Positions 16,227-27,300 of a DNA stretch of 64,000 nucleotides are shown piece after piece (position 1 is the stretch's first letter; every line of letters starts with the position of its first letter). The stretch is from Chlamydiae bacterium Ga0074140 (GTDB lineage: Bacteria > Chlamydiota > Chlamydiia > Chlamydiales > Rhabdochlamydiaceae). The notes under the pieces were generated by a model that was not told where the DNA came from, made no database searches, and saw only the letters and a list, made by a program, of their open reading frames with translations. The stretch is from NCBI GenBank assembly GCA_001464115.1, contig LNES01000003.1, positions 704,943 through 768,942 on the forward strand. The letters run 5' to 3'. A program made the position numbers and the translations under genes.

Positions 16227-17087
16227 TTAGTTCAGTGCGAGTTTGAAAACTCTTTGATCATCTCTCTGCAGATACTGCTCCATTTCGGGATTTTGATTGC
16301 CGATTTCAAGAACTCCAATGTTGGGATCGACTAGAAAGCCGTGCGCTCCATCGATCTTGATGTAAAGAGCTCGGTGACGCGGAAGCGAGATGTCATAGAT
16401 ACCATTTTCTAAACGACTCCAATCCCGTACATGAACTTCTCTGCGGGAGTATCCCAAAAGCTCATCCGTGTGGCAGAGAGCTTGCAAAACAGCTGCTTTT
16501 TTTGGAGCGCCGTCTGCAAAAAGTGCTGCGATTTTCTGAAGGTGGTGTCTCGGGCGCTCCCTCATGAGATCTTCCGTGCGAAGATAGAGCAGTCCAAACA
16601 AGTTTGTGATTCCACGACAAACGCCCTCTCTTTGATAAAAGCTTAACCTCTCCCAGCCTCCTGCTGTTGTGTAGAGCTGCAGATCGTGCTGAAGTTCCCG
16701 CGCGTCGAGAGCTGGTTGCAAGTAGACGGAGCGCGCAGAAAATGCATAAGTGTTAAAAAGAGGGGAGAGGAGAGCCTCGCCATGTTCTAAAATCTTTGCA
16801 ATCTGATTCAATGCAAAAAAGTTGTGCATAGTAATCACCTCAGTCTCCCTTGCCCAGCGTGATACACCAACTGTGAGCAGGACTAAAGAAACCATCGCGA
16901 AGAAAAGCATCAGAATCAGGTTAAGAGAAATGGTGGGAAGCAGGTGCGCAACTCTCCATCTTCCGGCAAGCAGTGGTTCTTGAGACTCTTGGCCTCTTAT
17001 TTGAACCGTCTCCTCTCTGACATCCAGAAAAGCTTGAAGTGCTTCAAAAGAGCGAAGATAAGAGGGGGTATTTACTGAACAACACAT
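16227..17087 (-). CDS. Putative YopT-like cysteine protease (C58-type), membrane-anchored
   Basis: A 286-residue protein with one strong membrane segment at about 49-73 (TISLNLILMLFFAMVSLVLL) and a soluble C-terminal part. There, REGVCRGITNLFGLLYL (Cys157) resembles the GVC nucleophile motif of YopT/C58 peptidases. PRHRALYIKIDGAHGFLVDP gives His238 and Asp254 within a DPNIGV motif. The 16-residue His-to-Asp spacing equals that recalled for YopT (H258/D274). The catalytic call is inference from motifs and order. The gene overlaps the upstream LRR gene by 16 bp, so the two are translated together. A host-targeted effector role is likely but unproven. Confidence 0.55.
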   Translation of the reverse strand: MCCSVNTPSYLRSFEALQAFLDVREETVQIRGQESQEPLLAGRWRVAHLLPTISLNLILMLFFAMVSLVLLTVGVSRWARETEVITMHNFFALNQIAKILEHGEALLSPLFNTYAFSARSVYLQPALDARELQHDLQLYTTAGGWERLSFYQREGVCRGITNLFGLLYLRTEDLMRERPRHHLQKIAALFADGAPKKAAVLQALCHTDELLGYSRREVHVRDWSRLENGIYDISLPRHRALYIKIDGAHGFLVDPNIGVLEIGNQNPEMEQYLQRDDQRVFKLALN

Positions 17088-18712
17088 ACCGTAGACTTTG
17101 GAGACACATTGCTGGGTGCTTTTTTATCTGGAGGAGGCTCTTTTGGAGTAACAGGCCGAATCCCTGAAGATTCTCTTAGTTTGAAAAAGATTCGGACCTG
17201 ATCGTGCATTACAGTTGTAAGTAGGGGAAGTTTCGCGAGAGTGTTGCCAAGCTGTTGGTAAGAACCTGCAGGAAGCGCGGTGTATTCAAGATCCAAACTT
17301 GCGAGCTCTTTTAACTCCAACATACTTTGAAGTGGAAGTTCTGTGAGGGGATTATGAGAAAGATCTAAATGACGCAAATTGCGAAGAGCCACAAAAATCT
17401 CCTCAGCAAGTACTTTCAGCTCAGATTTTTTCAAATTTAAAAATGTGACCAGATTAAACTGTTTACGGTTGCTCTCGTCGAGCATTGCGCGACGAATTTC
17501 AGAAGCACGATAGCCGTTACAAACTCTTTGAAGCGCTGGCACGGCATGCATGATTTGACGCCATACCACACGCAGGCTGTGTGCAAGGGCAGACTCCTCC
17601 TTCAACATTAAATTTAAATTTCGATCATCGCATATCACACGTGACAATGAAGGCATATCCGCAATTATCCTCGCCGTTTCAAAATACTTGCTTGGCAAAA
17701 ACTTGTTCCCGCCAATGTAAAGAACTTGAAGGTTTGAAAAGTAGAAAAACTCCGGAAGTGCAGAGAGGTGGTTACAAGAAATATCTAATGCATTCAGCCC
17801 CTGGAAAAGAGAGATTTGCCGAGGAAGAACCGTGAGCTGTCTACCTGAAAGTTGGAGCTTAGCCATTTGATTGAATGCAGGACCGTATTCAAGATGTAAA
17901 AATGCCTTTCGAATAGCCCTAACATTTTCAAAATACGGAATGATTTTTACCTGCTTTGCAAGTTGAGCCCAAACTTCTTTAAGACACAACGAGTTTTGAA
18001 TCGTTTCTAAAAGAACAACCACCCTTCTCGGAGAAAGGGAACAAAGGAATTTCGCTTTTAGGCGATTAGCGCTTTTCGCATCAAGAGAGGCTAGCTTTTT
18101 CTGTAGCAGGTGGTTCAAAGTGCGAAAAAGAACATAGTAATTTTGGGGCCGCATTGTATGACTCGCATGCAGATCCTTCTTTTTCTTCTCTAAGCTCAGG
18201 GGTAATTCCCACCACCATTTTTCAAGACAGTGATTCATCCGATCTCGCCAACTCTTGCTCACAAGAGGTAGTGCAGCGTCAGGTGCAAATTCAAAAATTG
18301 TGCTCTTCGCTCGAAAACAGAGTTTTTGTGAAACAAGTTCCCCTGGAAAAAGTGTTTTCAAACGAGCAAGTTTCGAATCTAGATGCAGAATTCGTTGTTG
18401 TGCAAGAGAACCTTCAAATCTTTCCAGAATCACTTCAGGTGCTGTCGGGTGAATTTTTTCGAGTTTTTTAACGAGAAGTTGATTGAGCAATTGAAATCGT
18501 TTGAAAAAGTTCGCATCGGGCTGGTTTCTCTCGACAAAAGCTTTACATTCACTCAAAGAATCTGGAAGAGCATTCCAACATCTCTCTAAGAGTGATCTCA
18601 TCTTTTCGCGCCACTCTTTTGAAACACAGGCGGCAGCCGCTTGTGGAGCGAATTCAAGCGGTCCATAACTCGCATGCGGAAGCACAAAAAACCTGCTAAC
18701 TTTGCTGCTCAT
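17072..18712 (-). CDS. Leucine-rich-repeat protein with duplicated N-terminal module
   Basis: Of 546 residues, two N-terminal stretches (about 19-110 and 140-230) are copies of one another. Each starts with a FAP.A....VSK.WR..M pattern and continues through a LN.LL.KKL helix; the first part vaguely recalls an F-box. LRR blocks follow at about 283-340 (TVLPRQISLFQGLNALDIS, CNHLSALPEFF) and 423-490 (NLRHLDLSHNPLTELPL). The tail is Pro/Lys-rich. LRRs bind proteins and are frequent in effectors of intracellular bacteria. It lies upstream of, and is coupled to, the protease-like gene. No secretion signal peptide is seen; type III secretion would be the inferred route. Confidence 0.75.
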   Translation of the reverse strand: MSSKVSRFFVLPHASYGPLEFAPQAAAACVSKEWREKMRSLLERCWNALPDSLSECKAFVERNQPDANFFKRFQLLNQLLVKKLEKIHPTAPEVILERFEGSLAQQRILHLDSKLARLKTLFPGELVSQKLCFRAKSTIFEFAPDAALPLVSKSWRDRMNHCLEKWWWELPLSLEKKKKDLHASHTMRPQNYYVLFRTLNHLLQKKLASLDAKSANRLKAKFLCSLSPRRVVVLLETIQNSLCLKEVWAQLAKQVKIIPYFENVRAIRKAFLHLEYGPAFNQMAKLQLSGRQLTVLPRQISLFQGLNALDISCNHLSALPEFFYFSNLQVLYIGGNKFLPSKYFETARIIADMPSLSRVICDDRNLNLMLKEESALAHSLRVVWRQIMHAVPALQRVCNGYRASEIRRAMLDESNRKQFNLVTFLNLKKSELKVLAEEIFVALRNLRHLDLSHNPLTELPLQSMLELKELASLDLEYTALPAGSYQQLGNTLAKLPLLTTVMHDQVRIFFKLRESSGIRPVTPKEPPPDKKAPSNVSPKSTVCVVQ

Positions 18713-18927
18713 CTACTCCTCAAAAAACGATCTCTTTAGCCGGAAAAAAAGAATTCAGGGGATTTAATATTTTAATTGTCAAAATTAAAAATCAATTTTT
18801 AATTTAATTATCTTCGAAAGCATAGCAAATCTAAGGTATTTTAAAAATTAAAGATTTTGTTACTATATCAATAAAATTGATTAGAAATCTTTACTTAGTT
18901 ATAATAGATCGGAAACAAGGAGATTTT

Positions 18928-19605
18928 ATGAAGGTGTTTAACAAATTAATGAAAAACAAGACGTTTAATATCAGTGCAATTACATTAGTTGGATTAATGG
19001 CGTTTCTAGGAAGTTGGGACAGCTTTAAGCGAGGACCAATGGCGTCCCTCGCTAGCTCAATGGTTGCATTCGCGACAGAAGCTAAAGGTCTCAAAGTCAC
19101 AGCGAAAAGCTATAGCGGCTCTGAAAGTAAAAAATATCTTCATAAAAACTTGCTTAGTATGGGGTATCAACCGATCCAGCTTACCGTCGAAAACAACACC
19201 GGTGATTCCTATATTCTTTCTAGGGATAGCATTAGCCAGCCCAACGTTTCAGGTGGAAAAATTGCCTCTTCGGTGATCAAAAAAGCGCTGCCGAGGTCGA
19301 TCGGGCTTAGGATCGCAAGCTTGTTCTTTTGGCCAATGATGATTCCAAGCACCATCGACGGTATTTACACGTTGAAAACATATGCGAAGATCAAGAAGGA
19401 TCTCTCTGCAAAAGGTGTTAAAGAAGAAGGCGAGGAGATCCCTCCATATTCAACATTTAACCGAGTCATCTTCGTTCCGAAAAAAGAGGTGAGAGAGATG
19501 CTCACGGTGACGCTTAACGGCAAAGATGATCGAGATGAAGCCCACAGCTTCATCAACAGAATCGAAGGCCAGGAAGATAAGGTTCCTCTGCATCCAGTCG
19601 AATAA
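18928..19605 (+). CDS. Hypothetical exported or membrane protein
   Basis: Not recognised. The ATG at 18928 follows AACAAGGAGATTTT, an excellent ribosome site, so the longer frame from 18877 was rejected. The N-terminus (FNISAITLVGLMAFLGSW) is a signal-anchor or signal peptide. The body reads like a soluble domain with YQPIQLTVENNTGDSYILSR, then a second hydrophobic patch (GLRIASLFFWPMMIPSTIDG) and a polar C-terminus. The upstream 215 bp are very AT-rich and contain short inverted repeats, which should hold the promoter. A strong terminator follows at 19656. Confidence 0.7.
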   Translation: MKVFNKLMKNKTFNISAITLVGLMAFLGSWDSFKRGPMASLASSMVAFATEAKGLKVTAKSYSGSESKKYLHKNLLSMGYQPIQLTVENNTGDSYILSRDSISQPNVSGGKIASSVIKKALPRSIGLRIASLFFWPMMIPSTIDGIYTLKTYAKIKKDLSAKGVKEEGEEIPPYSTFNRVIFVPKKEVREMLTVTLNGKDDRDEAHSFINRIEGQEDKVPLHPVE

Positions 19606-19655
19606 CAACATAAGATCAATTATCAGACGTTGCGCATAAGTTCCGACTTGCTCTA

Positions 19656-19685
19656 ATGGCCTGGTTAATCCCCAGGCCATTTTTA
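19656..19685 (+). terminator. Rho-independent terminator
   Basis: A perfect 9-bp stem (ATGGCCTGG / CCAGGCCAT) with a 7-base loop, followed by TTTTAT. It closes the transcript of the 18928-19605 gene, before the F-box gene begins. Confidence 0.85.
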
Positions 19686-19771
19686 TATCCCCACTCTTTC
19701 GACATCCGACTAGATTTATTCATGAAGCATCTTTAGCATGTAGTCCTTAGCAATTATCTTGGAGCGATTTT

Positions 19772-20452
19772 ATGTCTTGTCTTTCAGGAGTTCTAACATT
19801 TTTTTGTGGCTCTACTGCGCATTCAAGTGTAGATGGCTCAAAAGTCGCCACTGAGAAAACTCTTTCAGGTCGTTTCTCAAAATTGCCGGACAGAGTTCTA
19901 GGTCAGATCCTGCTTTATTGCAATGGAAAGGAATTGGGTATCGTTCCCCTAGCTTGTAGACGATTTCGACAGCTAACGCGGAATGAACAGGGTCAAAACA
20001 ACGTTATTTGGCGCCAAATTTTACAGCTGCAAGCATCTTTAAAACTTCCTAATAACAATAAGTTCAACTACAAAGATCTCTACTGCCTGTTCGTTGTTAA
20101 ATGTTATGCCCCGGGAAAAACTGCCTTAAAGCCGGAAGAGGCGAGTTTTCACAAAGAACCGACCGGACGTTGTGTGGGGTGGCATTGTGTTGAGAGAGAG
20201 CGGGCTCTGGTTAAATTCGTTTTAAACTCTAGTGAGACATCTCCGAAAGAAACGCTTGAAACTATCATGGTTTTCCAAAAGGCATTCCCTTCTTCATTGA
20301 GAACGTCCTGGAATGTGAATGGTGATCCTCAAGTCCTTTGTGATAGCTGCGAAAAGAATGTCGAGCTTTCTCATAGTTCAAACTGGATTAAACCAAACCT
20401 TGTTCGGTGCGCAACTTACGCTCCAACTTATGGAATGGGCTTTACCGCCTAA
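19772..20452 (+). CDS. F-box domain protein (putative host-ubiquitin effector)
   Basis: Residues 37-82 (KLPDRVLGQILLYCNGKELG followed by IVPLACRRFRQLTR and VIWRQI) match the F-box pattern: LP-x-x-V/I-L, a dL position, a VxlaCrrFr helix and a closing W-R. F-boxes bind Skp1 and recruit targets to SCF ubiquitin ligases. They are eukaryotic domains, carried by effectors of amoeba-dwelling bacteria such as Legionella and environmental chlamydiae. The C-terminal ~140 residues are Cys/His-containing (CVGWHC, VLCDSCEKN) with no family recognised; they may bind the substrate. No signal peptide; type III secretion is inferred. Confidence 0.75.
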   Translation: MSCLSGVLTFFCGSTAHSSVDGSKVATEKTLSGRFSKLPDRVLGQILLYCNGKELGIVPLACRRFRQLTRNEQGQNNVIWRQILQLQASLKLPNNNKFNYKDLYCLFVVKCYAPGKTALKPEEASFHKEPTGRCVGWHCVERERALVKFVLNSSETSPKETLETIMVFQKAFPSSLRTSWNVNGDPQVLCDSCEKNVELSHSSNWIKPNLVRCATYAPTYGMGFTA

Positions 20453-20546
20453 GAGCTCTCTATGAGATTTTGAATCAGTATTTTCTAGATAAATTTGCTC
20501 GGCTTTTCTAGACTCGTAGAAAAGTTTTTAGTTTGTGGTGCTGCAA

Positions 20547-21392
20547 ATGACAACGGTTTTGAGTACCCAAAACTTGGCATCTCCAACTCTGTTGGGTAGT
20601 CCAGAAAGTAGTGGTTCGCTTTCTCCTCTTAATCTAAGCAGTCCTTCGGAATCATCGGAATCAGTTGTCCGTACATTCAAAGATGCAATGCGCGCGAAAA
20701 AGACTCTAAGGACTTCTCAGTCAGCTTTTATACCTGATGAGGTGCAGGTGCTCACTTCTGACAAGTATGATAAATTCCAGAGCAGTGTTCAGCATATTAA
20801 ACAAAAAATACTAGAAAAGGCTGAACAGAAAGGCGATGCGCAAAAAAAAATCTCCGCTCCTCCTCCCGTTCCAAAGCTTCCCAAGTCGGTCTCCTTTTCG
20901 GTGTTTCTTCCAATAACGTCAGAAAGCTATTTCGAGAGGTTCCCAATAAAAAAAAAGAGTGTCAAAGAGATGTCAGGAGGCTCAAGTGTACCTGCCCTGC
21001 TTAATGCACATGTGGGGGAATCAGTTTTTTCTGAATGGCATCGCCCAGTAACTGCTTTCGATATCGGAGATAGTCTGGCGGTTTTCTGTCTTTCGCAAAA
21101 ACACGTTTTTGTTCATCACATCTCATCTGGTGAAGATAGCGAAAAAGCAGTAAGTGCTCAGTTTGCAAGGTTTCCTCCTGATGAGGATTCAACCTATAAA
21201 ATTTATCTTGCGGGTGGAGATGAATCACCCGAATCAACAAGGCTGCTCTCCAATATTAAATCGGTTCTCCCGCTTTTTTTTGGTAACAGATATTCGATCC
21301 AGGAATTTCTTCGAAATAGGAGCCCTGATAAGTTATCCATCAGCGTGTGTTGCATGGGTGACAAAAGGCTTTTATTTTGCCACCACGACTAG
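20547..21392 (+). CDS. Hypothetical Ser/Pro-rich protein, effector-like
   Basis: Not recognised. The first ~45 residues are almost all Ser, Pro, Leu, Thr and Asn (LASPTLLGSPESSGSLSPLN), the kind of disordered start seen in type III-secreted proteins. A coiled, basic stretch follows (QHIKQKILEKAEQKGDAQKK), then a PPPVPKLPK linker and a folded C-terminal domain with AFDIGDSLAVFCLSQKHVFV and YKIYLAGGDESPESTRLLSN. The ATG at 20547 was taken over a GTG pair at 20535. It ends 4 bp inside the convergent autotransporter gene. Probable member of the effector block at 16-21.4 kb. Confidence 0.6.
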   Translation: MTTVLSTQNLASPTLLGSPESSGSLSPLNLSSPSESSESVVRTFKDAMRAKKTLRTSQSAFIPDEVQVLTSDKYDKFQSSVQHIKQKILEKAEQKGDAQKKISAPPPVPKLPKSVSFSVFLPITSESYFERFPIKKKSVKEMSGGSSVPALLNAHVGESVFSEWHRPVTAFDIGDSLAVFCLSQKHVFVHHISSGEDSEKAVSAQFARFPPDEDSTYKIYLAGGDESPESTRLLSNIKSVLPLFFGNRYSIQEFLRNRSPDKLSISVCCMGDKRLLFCHHD

Positions 21393-24300
21393 AAGCGCAA
21401 TAGGAATTGTGCAAGAAGGCGGTTGTCATGGAAGCTGTCGCCCCATTTGCCTTTGTAATCCAATGAGAAGGTGCGGTTCTCATCCGGAAGAAGAATGGTA
21501 AGGCCGAGTGTGCCGCTGAAAAGTGTTCGATCTGGATTCATGCCTGTTGTGTGCATCACACACGAGCCGTTTTCAAAACTGGACTTGTAGTGTTTGCCTG
21601 CGAATCGCCACTCGCGAATGGCACTCAAGCCGATCGACGGAGAGACTTTATTCTTGCTAACCGCAAAACAACGTGAGAGCTCTAGGCCAATTTCAGCCTG
21701 TAGGAGGTTGGAGTTTTTGCTTTCGACATGGAGATTGAGGCTCTCAGCGCCGTGTTCGTTAAAACTCGCTTCCTTGACGTAGATGTAATCCGCTCGTGCA
21801 AATGGAGAGAGCTGTAGCTTTTTACCAAAAAAGAGGCCGCTTTGGAGGTGTCCTGATCCCTGCCAGCCATGGTGTGAGCCCTTTGCATGTCGGTCGATAT
21901 CTATGAGTGAGCCATCTCCAAAGATGATGCGACGGGTTGTGTTATAATGGTTGTAGCTTCCGATTGCAGAACCAAAAAGATAGGCGTACTTGCCTGTTGC
22001 AGCGGCATAAAGCGTTGCATATCCATTTTGCATATTGCTACTCCCCTGCCCATGCTCCCATTTCAAATGGTTATAGCTGTAGCCAAGGGCTCCTCCGAAT
22101 GTCCAGGTTTTAGAGGGATTAAAGTCTAAACCTGCAAGAATTCCAGTTGTGCCGGTGTCATATCCTGGTTGTTCGTTTTTGTTGCTCTGATGAGAGAAAG
22201 CGCCAAAAGGAGAGATCCAGAAAGCACGGCTTTTCTCAACTGGACACTCCACGACTTCTTCTATTGGAACAACTGAAGGTGGAGTGGTGGGTTTAGTGCG
22301 CGCAAAGAAGGGTCTTTTTTTCTGTGGAGCTTTAGGCGCAACTTTTTTTGGTAAAGGGGCTTGTTTGCATGGTCTTGGACAGATCTGTGCATTTTGTATA
22401 AGTCTTTGGAAGATATTGTCATTCACGTAGAGGGTTGCATTCTCTTGCGCTAAAGCCAAAGCGGTAAATTGCGAAGGCTGCATCTGGTTCAATGCTAGGG
22501 CTAAACCCTCGATTGTCGGAATCATACGTAACTCTGCAATCACGGATTCGAGATCACTGTCTGGAGTAGCGGTGAGAGTGTCTAAGCAGCTGGCAACAGC
22601 TTCCGCATTGTTGCTGCCGCTAATCACGCTTGCAAAAGGCAGTGTGGTGATGTTTGTCAAAAGAACGTCTCCTGCCCCTGAATTATAGGCAACCGTTACT
22701 ACAAAGGTTGGCAATGTAGTTTCAACAGTAGAAAACGTGCCAAAAAGAGATGAGGGTGGGGCGTTGACGACGATGTATGTAAAACTTTCGGGATAAATAC
22801 CGGCTTCAGGGATGATGAGAAGTCTTGCTCCGGGTTGTATTGTATAAGTCCCGTTAACATCTACGCGATCGGCAGCGACAGGACTTATTTCAATCTCTAA
22901 AGTAGAGCCTGCTGCTTGAACAACATCTCCATTAATAGTAATAACGCCAATGCTATTGCCGGGTGCAAGAGTTCCGTTAACTGTTAAAGGGCTCGTGATG
23001 GTGCCTGTTCCTCCCAGAGTGGCGCTTGCCCCCACTGTCATACTACTTGATGCAAGAGATCCATTTACGCTTAGACGTCCGCCAGAAACAGAAGTCGTTC
23101 CAGTAAAAGCGGGGCTCGCTCCTGAAATGATGAGATCGCCGCTGTTCTGTTTTATCAGCGAGCCGTTACCGGTTAACGTGCCAGCGTAAGTTTCCGTAGT
23201 GGCCTGATCAAAGACAAGGGAAGCGTTATTTGTGATATTGCCTTGAACAGCCGTAGCACTCCCCTGCAATACGCCACCGGAAATCGTCGTTCCGCCCGAG
23301 TAGCTATTCGCGCCTGTTAAGATTAAGGTGCCGGCATTCTGTTTTGTAAGAGAGCCTCCAACACCAGAAATCGTTCCAAAAAAGGTCGAGCTGCCAGAAG
23401 TACCAGTTGTTAATGTTGCAGACCCTAGTGTCACACTACCCGATCCTGCAAGAAGAGCAATGGTCTGGTTGTTGCTGTTGAGATCCAGTGTTCCACTTGC
23501 GCCCACAGTCACATCGGAACTACTCGAAAATGTATTCGCAACTCCCCCCTGTAGAGTACCCGCGGTAACACTGGTGGCACCAGAGTAGCTATTCGTTCCT
23601 GTCAGCGAAACGATCCCTCCGTTCTGCTTAGTTAGCGTTCCACTTCCGCTCATATTTCCTGCGTATGTTCCTGGAGAGTTTGCAAGAGGTTGGTCGAATA
23701 CGACCGCGGCGTTGTTGAGGATATCTCCCTGAAGCCCGCTAGTTGTTCCTCCATCTGCTACAGTACCTTGCAATATCCCACCCGAAACGGTCGTGCCTCC
23801 TGTGTACGCATTGAGGCCAGTGAGGATAAGCGTGCCTGCATTCTGCTTAACAAGAGAGCCGCCGGCTCCTGAATCTGAAATTGCTCCGGAAAATGTGGAT
23901 GAGCCTGTAGCACCCACAGTAAAGACTCCCGAGCCAAGAAGAACTCCGCCAGAGCCATTAAGAAGTGCGACTGCTTGAGCATTGCTATTGAGGTCGAAGG
24001 TTCCAGATGCACCAACTGTGAGATCGGTTGTTGTCGGAAGAGCATTGTTGATATCCGATCTAATCGTTCCACTGTTGATCGTGGTTGTGCCTGTATAAGT
24101 ATTTGCAGCACCAAGACGCAAAAGATTAGTGCCACTTTTGACAATGCTGCTGAGCGCCGATTCGGAGATGACACTGTTAACGAGAATCGTGCCATCTAAA
24201 GTATCAAAAATATAACTGCCTCCACCGAGTTGAAAAAGCAAAGCATTGATCGTCGAGCTCCCCACTCCGGCTGTGTTACGAGAGATTGTTCCTCCAATCC

Positions 24301-27300
24301 CCCCACCTCCTGTTAAGATCGTATTGGCAGACAACGTGGTATTTGCCATTGTTAAAGCTGTCGATGAACTCGTAAGCGTGATCTGTGTAAGCCCCGCCGT
24401 GGATCCGGTAAGATAAGTGAAACTTGGGACAATAGGGGCTCCTGAAAATGCTGCGGTACCTGAATTGAGTGTAACGTTAGTGGCTGCACCAAACTGTGCT
24501 CCTGTTGCTGATAAGGTGCCGGTTCCGTTAATCAGCACATCGCCGGGGGCCGCGGCAACACCCCCTGATTTAGTGAGCGCTAATGTACCAGCGGCTACCG
24601 TTGTAAGTCCTGTATAGGTATTTGCGGCAGATCCTGTTAAAGTGGCAATGCCCGCTCCCTGTTTAGAGAGAGCCCCACCTGTGCCGCTAATAACACCATC
24701 GTATGAGGCGTTGCTGGCGGTACCGAATGTCAGAGTCGCATTTCCTAAAGAAACTGTTCCGGTTCCTGCACTAGAACTTAAAAGTCCAATTGTCTGATTG
24801 AAATTATTCAAATCCAGTGTTGCATCTACAATATGAGTCGAAGTAGGGGCAAAGGCATTTACAGCCCCTCCTTGAAGAGAGCCTCCACTCACTGTCGTTG
24901 TACCGCTGTAAGTATTTCCCCCAGCAGATGAGAGGGTAAGAGTGGCTGCTCCATTTTTAGTCAGACTTCCACCGACACCTGTGATCGTTCCGCTATATGT
25001 AGAAAGAGTTCCCACATTTGTTGTGAGCGTGCTGCTTCCCAGTGTCACACTTCCCGAACCGCTTAAAGCTCCGATGCTCTGGTTAAAGCCGCCTAAATCT
25101 AATGTGGCGTCAACAACATGCGCAGAGTTCGCAGAGAATGCATTTGCTGCGCCGCCTTGTAGTGTTCCAGCACTGACCGTAGTCGTACCACTGTAGGTAT
25201 TTCCTCCTGCAGATGAAAGAATAAGTGCGGCAGCCCCATTCTTTGTTAGGCTTCCCCCGACGCCCGTGATCGTTCCGCTGTAGGTAGAGCCACTCCCTAC
25301 GTTTGTTGTGAGTGTATTGCTGCCCAAAGTGACACTTCCAGAGCCGCTTAGCGCTCCGATGCTCTGGCTAAAACCACCTAGGTCTAGAGTGGCATCCACA
25401 ACGTGAGCAGAGTTCGCAGAGAATGCATTCGCCGCGCCCCCTTGAAGTGTTCCCGCACTTACTGTCGTTGTGCCACTGTAGGTATTTCCTCCTGAAGAAG
25501 AGAGAATAAGAGCGGCAGCTCCGTTCTTTGTTAGGCTTCCCCCGACGCCCGTGATTGTTCCGCTATACGTAGCGCCACTTCCCACGTTTGTTGTAAGGGT
25601 ATTACTTCCTAGAGTCACAGCTCCCGAACCGCTTAACGCTCCGATACTCTGGCTAAAACCACCTAGGTCTAGAGTTGCATTCACTACGTGCGCAGAGTTC
25701 GCAGAGAGTGCATTTATTGCACCGCCTTGTAACGTTCCGGCAGTAATCGTAGTAACTCCAGAGTAGTTGTTCGTCCCGCTAAATGCGACAGTGCCGCTAT
25801 TCTGTTTCGTAACTGTGCCCGCTCCACTCATATTGCCGGCATATGTACCCGTGGTTGTTTGATCAAATACAACCGCTGCGCTGTTGGAAATGTCTCCTTG
25901 GAGACTTGTCGTTGTCCCCTGCAGTATTCCCGCCGAAACGGTTGTTCCTCCCGTGTAACTATTGGCGCCAGAAAGCGTCAATCTAGCAGCTCCGTTTTTC
26001 GTTAAGCTTCCGCCTAGTCCAGCAAGAGTCCCAGAAAATAAGGAGTCAGAGGAGACATTTGTTGAGAGGTTATTGCCGCCAAGCGTCACACTTCCAAAAC
26101 CGCTTAGCGCTCCAATGCTCTGGTTAAACCCGCCTAAAGCCAGAGTCGCATCTACAACGTGAGCAGAGTTCGGAGAGAATGCATTTGTTGCGCCGCCTTG
26201 AAGTGTTCCTGCACTGACTGTCGTTGTGCCGCTGTAGGTATTTCCTCCTGCAGAAGAGAGAATTAGTGCTGCTGCTCCGTTCTTAGTCAGGCTTCCACCG
26301 ACACCCGTGATCGTTCCGCTGTAGGTAGAACCGCTTCCAACGTTTGTTGTAAGTGTGTTGTTTCCTAGAGTCACACTTCCAGAACCGCTTAGCGCTCCGA
26401 TGCTCTGATTAAAACCACCTAAGTCTAAAGTCGCATTCACAACATGTGCAGAGCTCGCCGAAAACGCGTTCGTTGCGCCGCCTTGCAACGTTCCCGCGCT
26501 GACCGTCGTTGTGCCGCTATAGGTATTTCCTCCGGCAGACGAGAGAATAAGTGCGGCAGCTCCATTCTTTGTTAGGCTTCCACCGACACCCGTAATTGTT
26601 CCGCTATACGTAGCGCCACTTCCCACATTTGTTGTGAGTGTATTGCTGCCTAAAGTGACACTTCCAGAACCGCTTAAAGCTCCGATGCTCTGGCTGAAAC
26701 CTCCCAAGTCTAATGTGGCGTTCACGACGTGAGCCGAATTCGGAGAAAATGCATTTGTTGCGCCGCCTTGCAAAGTTCCTGCGCTGACTGTCGTTGTGCC
26801 GCTGTAGGTATTGCCTCCTGCAGATGAAAGAATAAGAGCGGCAGCTCCATTCTTTGTTAAGCTTCCACCGACACCCGTGATCGTGCCGCTATACGTAGAG
26901 CCACTCCCCACGTTTGTTGTGAGTGTGTTGCTTCCCAGTGTTACACTTCCAGAACCGCTTAAAGCACCGATGCTCTGACTGAAACCTCCCAAGTCTAATG
27001 TGGCGTTCACGACATGCGCAGAGTTCGGAGAAAATGCGTTCGTTGCGGCGCCTTGCAACGTTCCCGCGCTAACTGTAGTTGTACCGCTGTAGGTATTTCC
27101 TCCAGCAGACGAGAGAATAAGTGCGGCAGCTCCATTCTTTGTAAGGCTTCCGCCAACACCCGTGATCGTTCCGCTGTACGTAGAGCCGCTTCCTACCGCC
27201 GTTGTCAATGTATTGCTTCCCAGAACTACACTTCCAGACCCGCTTAAAGCTCCGATGCTCTGGCTAAAGCCTCCCAAATCTAATGTGGCGTTCACGACAT

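Noticed and set aside
20547-21392. Resemblance of the C-terminal domain to CheD-type deamidases
   Set aside because: Only loose similarity of a Gly/Asp strand and a His; the Cys and His are not in the CheD order, so no function is assigned.
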